The notes under the pieces are model-generated. The model searched no databases. It saw only the letters and a list, made by a program, of their open reading frames with translations, and was not told the DNA's origin. Made by a program: the position numbers and the translations under genes. 64,000 nt of DNA from Bacteroidaceae bacterium (GTDB lineage Bacteria > Bacteroidota > Bacteroidia > Bacteroidales > Bacteroidaceae), in assembly GCA_017619335.1 (NCBI GenBank), contig JAFZSP010000032.1:108278-172277 (forward strand), in the 5' to 3' direction. Below, one piece after another: positions 43,052 to 51,500 of this stretch (its first letter is position 1; the number at the start of each line of letters is the position of its first letter).

Positions 43052-43825
43052 TTAGCACGCTTTTGGGAAGGTATGAAGTGCATTTTGGGTGGTAATTTGG
43101 GTCACTTCATCCACTGAAACGTTATAAATTTCAGCAACACGATGAGCGACCTCTAAAACGTAGGCAGATTCATTGCGTTTTCCGCGGTGTGGGACGGGGG
43201 CCAGATAGGGAGAATCGGTCTCCAAAACAATGCGTGTGAGAGGTACCACAGCGCGGAGCGTTTCGGGCAGCGAACTCTTCTTGAAAGTCACCACGCCACC
43301 GATGCCCAGACAGAAGCCATCAAAGCGAAGCAACTCTTCGGCCTCGTCTGCTGTCCCGGCGAAACAGTGGAAGACGCCCGTTAATGTTCGATTGGAAATC
43401 ATATCCACCATCTCGCGGTGTGCAGAGCGGGTGTGGATCATTAGTGGGAGATGATATTTCACAGCCCAGCCGATTTGAATGGCGAGCGCTTCCTGCTGCT
43501 CTTCATAGCGGGAACGGTCCCAGTAATAGTCAAGTCCCACTTCCCCGATGGCGATGAATGGATGGTTTGACTGAGCAAGCCGTTGCTCCATTTCTGCCAA
43601 CACTTCACGCCAGTCTTCTCCGAGGTCTTCTGGATGCAGGCCCATCATCGGATAGAGGAATCCCGGATGCGCCGCAGCCAGCTGCAGCATCGGTTCCATA
43701 CTTTCGCGGTTGATGTTTGGCAAGAAAATCTTGGAGACGCCTGCTGCTTGTGCACGCTGCAGCACGTCTTCACGATCATCGGAGAACTCCTCACCGTAGA
43801 GATGACTATGAGTGTCTATGAGCAT
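43052..43825 (-). CDS. TatD family metal-dependent hydrolase, 257 aa
   Basis: The N-terminal metal motif DTHSHLY (residues 3-9), the GEVGLDYYWDRS block with the bridging Glu, LMIHTRSAH, FHCFAGTADEA and VLETDSPYLAP are the TatD signatures. Members are 3'-5' exonucleases and metal-dependent deoxyribonucleases. Soluble. It is transcribed with the polyprenyl synthase gene 15 bases upstream. Confidence 0.92.
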   Translation of the reverse strand: MLIDTHSHLYGEEFSDDREDVLQRAQAAGVSKIFLPNINRESMEPMLQLAAAHPGFLYPMMGLHPEDLGEDWREVLAEMEQRLAQSNHPFIAIGEVGLDYYWDRSRYEEQQEALAIQIGWAVKYHLPLMIHTRSAHREMVDMISNRTLTGVFHCFAGTADEAEELLRFDGFCLGIGGVVTFKKSSLPETLRAVVPLTRIVLETDSPYLAPVPHRGKRNESAYVLEVAHRVAEIYNVSVDEVTQITTQNALHTFPKAC

Positions 43826-43840
43826 GAGCGTCGGAAGTCT

Positions 43841-44815
43841 TTACCTCTGTCGTTTGAGCATCTTGAAGGCCACATCGGCCAGGACTTGCTTGCGCTCCTC
43901 CGGGAGTCCCAGTGCCTGGAGTTGTGACATCGCAGTGTCAAAGTACTCATTGATTTTCTGCTCTGCCAACTGGCGCACGCCGCAACGGTTATAGATATCT
44001 GTGACCGCGCGGATTTTCTCTCTCGGGTCATAAAGGGTGCGGGTGAGCCAGCCTTTGAGTTCCGTACTGCGGAGAGGGTCGGAAAGGCTCAGGGCCTGAA
44101 TCAGCATATAGGTCTTCTTGTTGCAGAGAATGTCACCGCCGATTTTCTTTCCGAAGGTCTCTGGGTCACCATAGACATCCAGCAGGTCGTCCTGTAACTG
44201 GAAACTGAGGCCCAAGTTCAGACCGAAATCATAGAGTGCGTCGGCTTCCTCGGCAGGAGCGTCGGCCAACATGGCACCGATTTTCATGGCACATGCCATC
44301 AGCACAGAAGTCTTCAGGCGGATCATTTCTATGTATTCCTCTTCGGTCACGTCCATGCGGCTTTCAAAGTCGATGTCCAGCTGCTGGCCTTCATCAATCT
44401 GCATGGTGGTTTCAATGAAGAGATCCATCACCGCCTTGAGATGCTGGGGAGGCACGCTTGCCATCAGGCGGAAAGCCATGAGAAGCATCGTGTCACCAGA
44501 GAGGATGGCTGCATTATCGTTCCACACCTTGTGTACAGTGGGTTTGCCCCGTCGGATATCGGCACGATCCATCACATCGTCATGCATGAGGGTGAAGTTG
44601 TGATAGAATTCGAGCGCAAGCGCTGCAGGCATCGCCGTCTGCAGATCGTCACGATAAAGATTATACGCCATAAGCAGCAGAGCGGGACGCAGACGCTTAC
44701 CGCCCAAGGAGAGGGCGTACTTGATGGGTGCATAGAGGCTCTCGGGCTGTCTGTCAAAGGTGACATCAGCAAAGGTTTGGCTCAGGAGGTCAAAGATTTC
44801 GTTGGTTGTTTTCAT
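43841..44815 (-). CDS. Polyprenyl (isoprenoid) diphosphate synthase, 324 aa
   Basis: The two Asp-rich motifs are present: MHDDVMDRADIRRGKPTVH (first) and LQDDLLDVYGD (second), with GGKRLRPALL at the N-terminus. The start at 44815 (MKTTNEIFDL) is preferred over the hydrophobic extension to 44854. Chain length cannot be read with confidence. It probably makes a short-chain diphosphate (C15-C20) for quinones or wall carriers. Confidence 0.88.
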   Translation of the reverse strand: MKTTNEIFDLLSQTFADVTFDRQPESLYAPIKYALSLGGKRLRPALLLMAYNLYRDDLQTAMPAALALEFYHNFTLMHDDVMDRADIRRGKPTVHKVWNDNAAILSGDTMLLMAFRLMASVPPQHLKAVMDLFIETTMQIDEGQQLDIDFESRMDVTEEEYIEMIRLKTSVLMACAMKIGAMLADAPAEEADALYDFGLNLGLSFQLQDDLLDVYGDPETFGKKIGGDILCNKKTYMLIQALSLSDPLRSTELKGWLTRTLYDPREKIRAVTDIYNRCGVRQLAEQKINEYFDTAMSQLQALGLPEERKQVLADVAFKMLKRQR

Positions 44816-44842
44816 TGTTGATAACGGCTGAATAATAACAAT

Positions 44843-44873
44843 AGGAGGCTGCACCCAGCCGGCGCAGCCTCCT
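44843..44873 (-). terminator. Terminator of tonB
   Basis: A perfect 10-bp stem (AGGAGGCTGC, 44843-44852 with 44864-44873) on the minus strand is followed by ATTGTTATTATTC. Confidence 0.75.
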
Positions 44874-44931
44874 GTATCATCCCTTACTTATATATATATA
44901 ATAAGGTGTATGCTTCGGATGTAAAACAGGC

Positions 44932-45648
44932 TTATTGCAGCTTAAACATGACGGGCAAGTTGAAGCGGCTGCGCACAGGCTTGTTACCCTGACGGGCGGG
45001 TCTCCATTTCGGCATCAGCTTGATGACACGTTCTGCCTCCTTGGAGAGAGAGGGGTCTGGAGAACGGGTGACTTCCACATCCACGATGGAACCGTCCTTG
45101 TTGACCACGAAGCGGACGAACACACGGCCCTGAATGCCCTGTTCTTGTGCAATGGCGGGATACTTGATGTTGTCATAGAGCCACTTGTAGCAGGCTTCGT
45201 CACCGCCTGGGAACTGAGCGTTCTCTTCCACGATTTCGAAGATGCGGTCGTCATCGGACTCTTCACGCACGGGACCCACAGCAGGAGCAGCCACCACAGC
45301 GGTAGGAGCACCTGTACCTGTGACGGTGGAGATGGCCTGATTCACTTCCTCGGAGGTCTGCACCTCTTCCTCAGCCAGTTCTGTCTCGTCGTCCACGATA
45401 TTCAGGATTTCTGCCACCTTGGGGGCAGCGGCAGGAGGAGGAGCCATCTGTTCCTTCTGAGTGGTGATGGGGATCATGTCCTCTTCAAAGGCACTCTCAT
45501 AGATGGGTTCCAGTTCTTCATACTTGATTTCACGCTGTGTGTACTCGAAAGCCACGAACATCAGCGCGAGCACCATAACATAGCCCAGCAAGAGGCTCGT
45601 TCCGCGTTGTCCGCGGAGTTCTTCGGTCATCGATTTGATTTCTTCCAT
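44932..45648 (-). CDS. TonB family energy transducer, 238 aa
   Basis: One N-terminal membrane helix (about 17-35; LLLGYVMVLALMFVAF) and a Pro/Glu-rich periplasmic linker (about 60-130) precede the C-terminal TonB domain (about 140-238). The domain shows YPAIAQEQGIQGRVFVRFVV and the late LMPKWRPARQGNKPVRSRF. The protein passes ExbB/ExbD energy to outer membrane receptors. It has its own promoter box (45717-45724) and terminator, separate from the exb operon nearby. Confidence 0.93.
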   Translation of the reverse strand: MEEIKSMTEELRGQRGTSLLLGYVMVLALMFVAFEYTQREIKYEELEPIYESAFEEDMIPITTQKEQMAPPPAAAPKVAEILNIVDDETELAEEEVQTSEEVNQAISTVTGTGAPTAVVAAPAVGPVREESDDDRIFEIVEENAQFPGGDEACYKWLYDNIKYPAIAQEQGIQGRVFVRFVVNKDGSIVDVEVTRSPDPSLSKEAERVIKLMPKWRPARQGNKPVRSRFNLPVMFKLQ

Positions 45649-45716
45649 GATGATATTTTGTTTATCTTTTTATCGTTTTCTGGGGTTGAAAAGGCAAAAT
45701 CCTCGCCTCAGCGCGA

Positions 45717-45724
45717 CAAAAGTA
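45717..45724 (-). promoter_or_regulatory. -7 element of tonB
   Basis: TACTTTTG on the minus strand gives a leader of about 60 nt. Confidence 0.5.
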
Positions 45725-45851
45725 GCACAAATTTTCGATACATCGTTGCCTTTCGGCACTTTTTTTTCAAAGAAAGGGCTTTTTTTATAAAAAATTGCCC
45801 TCTTACACCCAAAAAAGGGCATTTCTTGCGTTATAATAAGGAAAGAATGTG

Positions 45852-45859
45852 TACTTTTG
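45852..45859 (+). promoter_or_regulatory. -7 element of the porQ-cmk-ispH operon
   Basis: TACTTTTG lies ten bases before the first usable ATG (45870), so the leader is very short. Confidence 0.55.
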
Positions 45860-45869
45860 TGCACGAAAA

Positions 45870-46862
45870 ATGACAATGCAACAAAAATTATTTCTCATAT
45901 CAGTCTTTTTTTCTCTCCTCGGCGTCTCAAAATTGCATGCGCAGAGCGAGAGCACTTCCATTTTCAACTTCCTCAGTCTCCCCACTTCGGCCCACGGAAT
46001 GGCCCTCGGAGGCCGCAACTTTTCCATGCCGGATGATGATGCCTCCCTGCTCTTCCACAATCCCGCTTTGATGTCCGACGCGAGTGACCGGGCCATCAAT
46101 CTCGGCTTCATGAGTTACATGCAAGGTTGCAAGGCAGGCAATGCTGCCTGGACGATGGCTTCGGGCGAACGAGGTACGTGGGGAGTCGGCGCTCAGTTTG
46201 TGTCCTACGGCTCTATGAAAGAGACCACCGTGGAAGGCGTGGAGATGGGAGACTTCTCGGCGCTGGATATGGCCCTCATGGGTGGTTACTCCTACGCCCT
46301 GACGGAATACATCGCCGGCGGTGCCACAGGAAAGTTCATTTACTCTCATTATGGCGAGTTCACCTCGGTGGCTCTGGCAGTGGATCTGGGACTGAACTAT
46401 TATGATGAAGCCAACGGCTTCTCCCTGTCGGCAGTGGCTGCCAACCTGGGCGGACAGGTAAAGACCTTTGCCGACCACCGCGAACACCTGCCAGTGGACC
46501 TGCGCTTGGGATTCACCAAGGAGTTGGTGGGCGCCCCGCTGCGCTTCTCTGTCTCCATGGTGGATTTGACCCACTGGAAAGCAGAGGACTACTACAGCTC
46601 CGACGGTTCCATCTCCAATGGCCGCATCTTCACCAACCACTTCATCCTCGGAGTGGATATCCTGCTGTCCCGCCAACTGACGGTTTCCGCAGGCTACAAC
46701 TGCCGGCGCGCCTACGAGCTTACAGCAGCTGGAGCAGCTCACGGAGCAGGACTCTCTTGCGGCCTGAACCTGAACCTCAAGCGTCTGAAGGTGGGCGTGG
46801 CCTACGCCAAGTACCACGTCTCTGTTCCCAGTTTCATGGTCACTGCCCAATTTAACTTATAA
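45870..46862 (+). CDS. porQ: Type IX secretion system protein PorQ, 330 aa
   Basis: A signal peptide (about 1-25, KLHAQ) precedes a beta-barrel of the PorP/PorV type. The N-terminal block [19 protein letters not shown] and the following [13 protein letters not shown] are typical of PorQ. Type IX secretion exports proteins with a C-terminal sorting domain, several of which are encoded in this window. PorQ is thought to act in their outer membrane attachment. The start is 45870 or 45876, and the longer frame from 45849 lies within the promoter box. The gene order porQ-cmk-ispH is common in the group. Confidence 0.88.
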   Translation: MTMQQKLFLISVFFSLLGVSKLHAQSESTSIFNFLSLPTSAHGMALGGRNFSMPDDDASLLFHNPALMSDASDRAINLGFMSYMQGCKAGNAAWTMASGERGTWGVGAQFVSYGSMKETTVEGVEMGDFSALDMALMGGYSYALTEYIAGGATGKFIYSHYGEFTSVALAVDLGLNYYDEANGFSLSAVAANLGGQVKTFADHREHLPVDLRLGFTKELVGAPLRFSVSMVDLTHWKAEDYYSSDGSISNGRIFTNHFILGVDILLSRQLTVSAGYNCRRAYELTAAGAAHGAGLSCGLNLNLKRLKVGVAYAKYHVSVPSFMVTAQFNL

Positions 46863-46911
46863 AAACCTCATCAACTCATCATCTCATAACCTCTTACACC
46901 TTATTATATAT

Positions 46912-47610
46912 ATGAAGAAGATTACCATTGCTATTGACGGTCACAGCTCTTGCGGCAAGAGCACGATGGCTAAAGACCTGGCCCGCGAAATCGGTTACAT
47001 CTATATCGACAGCGGCGCCATGTACCGCTGCTGCACACTCTTCGCCATGCAGCGAGGACTCATTGCCGAGGACGGCAGCATTGACACTTCCACCCTGGAA
47101 AGCCTCATGCCCGAGATCAATGTCTCTTTCCGTCTCAATCCAGAGACCGGACGCCCCGATACCTACCTCAACGGCGAAAACGTGGAACACCAGATTCGCA
47201 CGATGGAAGTCTCTGCCCATGTCAGCCCCATCGCTGCCCTTCCTTTTGTGCGTGCCGCCATGACAGCCCAGCAGCAGGAGATGGGTAAGGAAGGAGGCAT
47301 CGTGATGGATGGACGTGACATCGGCACTGCCGTCTTCCCGGATGCAGAGATGAAAGTCTTCGTCACCGCTTCCGATGAGATTCGCGCCCAGCGACGTTAT
47401 GACGAGCTCCTGTCCAAGGGCGAGGCCGCAGACTTCCAGCAAGTGCTGGAGAACCTGCGTGAACGCGACCGCATCGACTCCACCCGTGCTGTGGCTCCCC
47501 TGCGTCAAGCCGAGGATGCCCTGGTGCTGGACAACAGCCACCTCACCATTCCCCAGCAGAAGCAATGGCTTCTGGACCGCTTCCAGGAAATAACAGCATC
47601 CAACGAATGA
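46912..47610 (+). CDS. cmk: (d)CMP kinase, 232 aa
   Basis: A P-loop [15 protein letters not shown] (residues 10-24), [36 protein letters not shown] and [18 protein letters not shown] are the cytidylate kinase motifs. It phosphorylates CMP and dCMP with ATP. The stop overlaps the ispH ATG (ATGA). Confidence 0.95.
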   Translation: MKKITIAIDGHSSCGKSTMAKDLAREIGYIYIDSGAMYRCCTLFAMQRGLIAEDGSIDTSTLESLMPEINVSFRLNPETGRPDTYLNGENVEHQIRTMEVSAHVSPIAALPFVRAAMTAQQQEMGKEGGIVMDGRDIGTAVFPDAEMKVFVTASDEIRAQRRYDELLSKGEAADFQQVLENLRERDRIDSTRAVAPLRQAEDALVLDNSHLTIPQQKQWLLDRFQEITASNE

Positions 47611-48491
47611 CCATAGAGATTGACACTGGTTCCGGCTTCTGTTTCGGTGTGACACGCGCCATCGGAAAAGCCGAGGAAGAATTGCAGCAGGGTCAGCCCC
47701 TCTACTGCCTCGGGGACATTGTGCACAATGGTCGTGAGGTGGAACGTCTGGGCAACCTCGGCCTCGTGACCATAGACCACGATGCTTTCTCCCGCCTGCA
47801 TAATGCCAATGTCCTCTTGCGTGCCCACGGCGAGCCGCCTGCCACCTATCGTCAGGCCGAGGCCAATCACATCCACCTCATCGATGCCACCTGTCCTGTG
47901 GTACTTCATCTGCAGGAACGCATCAAGCGCGAGTACGACAACGACCCCGACCACCGCAAGCAAATCGTCATCTTCGGGAAGCCGGGACACGCAGAAGTGC
48001 TGGGTCTGGTGGGACAGACCGACGGCACCGCCATCGTCATCGAGACCCCCGAGGAAGCCGAGCAGCTGGATTTCAACCGCGACATTGCCCTTTATTCCCA
48101 GACGACCAAGTCCCTGGAAGGGTTCCGGCAAATCGTGGAGTACATCCGCAGCCACATTGCGCCCTCTGCCACTTTCACCTTTGCCGACACCATCTGCCGC
48201 CAGGTGGCCAATCGCATGCCCCACATCCGCGAGTTCGCGGCCCGGCACGATGTGATTCTCTTTGTCTGCGGGCACAAGAGCAGTAACGGGCGCGTCCTCT
48301 TCAATGAATGCCGCAGCGTCAATCCCCACTCCTACATGATTGACTCCCCGACCGAGATACAACCTTCCTTCTTCGATGGAGCCACAAAGGACTTCTCCAT
48401 CGGCATCTGCGGGGCCACATCCACCCCGAAATGGCTCATGGAGCAGTGCCGCGATCATGTGAGCAGTCTTCTCCCTGACTTTCAACAATGA
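47607..48491 (+). CDS. ispH: 4-hydroxy-3-methylbut-2-enyl diphosphate reductase, 294 aa
   Basis: The last step of the MEP isoprenoid pathway. The three iron-sulfur ligand cysteines are visible in [11 protein letters not shown] (near residue 12), DATCPVV and [33 protein letters not shown] and [10 protein letters not shown] are family motifs. The start at 47607 overlaps cmk by four bases. Confidence 0.95.
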   Translation: MTIEIDTGSGFCFGVTRAIGKAEEELQQGQPLYCLGDIVHNGREVERLGNLGLVTIDHDAFSRLHNANVLLRAHGEPPATYRQAEANHIHLIDATCPVVLHLQERIKREYDNDPDHRKQIVIFGKPGHAEVLGLVGQTDGTAIVIETPEEAEQLDFNRDIALYSQTTKSLEGFRQIVEYIRSHIAPSATFTFADTICRQVANRMPHIREFAARHDVILFVCGHKSSNGRVLFNECRSVNPHSYMIDSPTEIQPSFFDGATKDFSIGICGATSTPKWLMEQCRDHVSSLLPDFQQ

Positions 48492-48528
48492 ATCATCACT
48501 AACAAAATCATTTTAAACACCTTATTCT

Positions 48529-51500
48529 ATGAAACGAAAATCTTTACTCTCATTGCTGATGGCTTTCCTAACCATCATGCACGTTTCAGCTGCTGAGCCG
48601 TTGGTGTTGACGAAAGCCACCACGCTGAGCGACATCACCCCTTGGCAGGGGTCGGACGTCAGCTTCCTGATGGGAGCAGACTTTGACACTGAAAGCTTCA
48701 GCTATGTCTATTCGATGGGGTCTCTCACCTTGGAGGCACCGGCTTCTCCCAAGTGGCAGATTGGACGCTTCACGTTGCCCGTGAGTTATTACGACGCACA
48801 GACCAACTATAGCTACTCGGGCGAGGAGCTGAACTTTACCGATGTCTTCCTCATCGGCTCCTTCCTGAACCGGAGTGCCACAGTGGAGGCCAACGCCATC
48901 GAGATCAAACTCAGCGATGCCGACTTCAATGTGTGGACGGTCTTCTCCGTGCCTTTTGACGTGAACTTCAACGACATCCAGGGCGGCAGGGGCAACTGGG
49001 TTATCCGCCGATATGACGGTTCCAACCGTGCTGCCGTCAAAGCGGGCGAGACCTGGGTGGATGTGAAACCCGGCGAGATGCTTCATGCCTACGAGGCCTA
49101 CATCTTCCAGCGCGACTACTATGGCTTGGAGATGGAATATGATGAGGACGATGACTATGAATACTCCGAGGAGGACTACATCATCACGCTGCCTGCTGCC
49201 GAGACTGCCAACAAGCAGAACATCTTCGCCAGCGGCGATGTGGTGGTTCCCCTGAAGAAGTACCCGGCTGAGATGTCGCAGAATGCCGACTGGAACTTTG
49301 TGGGCAACCCTTACCCTTGTTATTATGACCTACGCGGCATCAAGGAAGCGGTGACCATTTACATCTGGGATGACAGTCAGAATGTGTTCCGCATTTTCGA
49401 GACCCAGAATGACAACGGCTTTGTCCTGGCACCCTGTCAGGGTTTCTTCGTGCAGGCCTCCGGCATCGACCATCTGACCTTCCAGGCCAGCGGCCGGCGC
49501 ATTATCGGCAAGTTCCAGCTGCCAGCGCCAGACGATGATGAGGAGGAAGATGATTTCGAAGAAGAAGTCAAGACTCCCCGCCGTGCTTCCAAGAAAACGG
49601 CTCCGCGTGCAGCCTCTGCCACCTTCGACCCCGAGAATCCTGGCGATCCGGGTGCCAACTACTACAACACCCTGACCTGTGAGGCCTACTTCGACCTCTT
49701 CCAGCCGGGCAGATTGGGCGAAGCTGAACAACTGCTGCTGGAAAGCGCCAATGCAAAATACGACGATGTGAAAACTGTGACAGTGGCCGCTCCGATGTCA
49801 GGATTGGACCTTTTCTTCTCTGAATATACCAATGCCACCCACATCGACTTGGGCAGAAGTAGCGGATTCACCGACATTCCTGCATGGGCTTTCACCTACA
49901 TGAACAGACTGAAGGAACTCATCCTGCCTTCCTGCGTCCAGGTGATTGACGGTGATGCCTTCTTGTACACCTCTTCCATAGACCGGCTCGACATTTACGC
50001 CACCATGCCTCCGACTGTGGACAGCAAGACGTTCCGTTCCTTCAACAAGGAGAACTGTCTGGTGCGCGTGCCGGGCGAGGCTGTGGCTGCCTACAAGGCT
50101 GCCGACTACTGGAAAGACTTCACCATCATGCCTTTGGAGGGCGGCGGAGAGGTTCTGCAGAGCATCACCCTCGTGGTGCAGTCGCCCGATGGTCAGGACC
50201 TGACCGACCAGTGCAGCATCCTCTGGCACGATGCCGACAACCAACTCTTGGGTGTGGGCAGCACGCTCGCAGCTCAACCCGTGGGCAGCACCGTTACCTA
50301 CAGCGTCGGCCTGCCTGCCTCGATTGCCAACCTCTATGTGCCTGTCCCAGAGGGAACCTACACGGTGCAGTCCTCTGCCAACATCATCACCATTACCCTT
50401 GAAGCCACAGGTGTGGTGGATCTGGGCAGCAAGCAGTTGCTGGGTTCCAGCGGTGTGCTGGAGGTGAACTTTGTGGCATCGGACAGCGAGGCTCCCACGG
50501 TGTTCAACAGCGCCGACCTCGTCCTTACTATATATAATAAGGTGTCGGGACAGCCCATCACGGACGTCGTGTTGCAGTACCCCAATGTGACCTTCGAACA
50601 GACGCAATTGGAGCCTGGGCAGACGCTTCAGCTCAACGTGACCTCTCGCAACGACCTCTTCCAGAGCACTCAGACAGAGGCCACTGTGGATGAGACAGGC
50701 GTCTTCAGAGCCGAACTCACCATCAAAGAATGGGGCCTTGCCAACATCACCTGCACACCCGCCGAAGGTGTGACGGACATCATGGCACTGGTGTTTGACC
50801 AGAACGAGAAGTACGTGTCTCGCTATGCGGCCAACAGCACCGTCGTCCGCGTGAAAGACCTGAAGGACGGCGCCTACAAGGTGGTGCTGATGCAGCAGAA
50901 CCAGTTCCTCAACGCCATTGCTTCCTTGGACGACCTGCGCCAGACGGTGCTGCGCGAAGGAGAGGACTATGCCCTGCAGCCCATTCAGCTCACAGCCGGC
51001 ACTGCTACCCAGTATGAGGCCGCTGTGCCGGCATTGGACTTGAGCCTCATCAGCCACATCAGCACAGAGAGCTACGTGTCCACCAACGACCCCAATATCA
51101 ACATTGCCACCAGCGCTACGCTCAAAGCCAAGGTGCTGTTCAAGGAGGAGTTCGCATCACAGGTGAGCAACCTGCAACTGATTGTTGACATTCCCGACGG
51201 GATGCAGTTTGTGGAGAACTCTGTGATATCCGTCGGCGGAAGCCATCAGCTCTCGGGTCAGCGCCTCGTCATTCCCTGCCAGCAGGGAGAGCAGGTACGC
51301 TGGTGCCTGACGTCCGACAAGTCCGGACAAAAGACCGTCACGGCGATGGTGCAGTACATCCTGGGCGGGCAGCAGTACCTGCAGCCCCTGGGCTCTGCTA
51401 TTATCGATGTGATAGGTATCTCCCTGGATATGGCAACCACGACGAACACGCCACAGATCAATGTCCGCGGCACCGCCTTCGGAGGCAGCCAGATCACCAT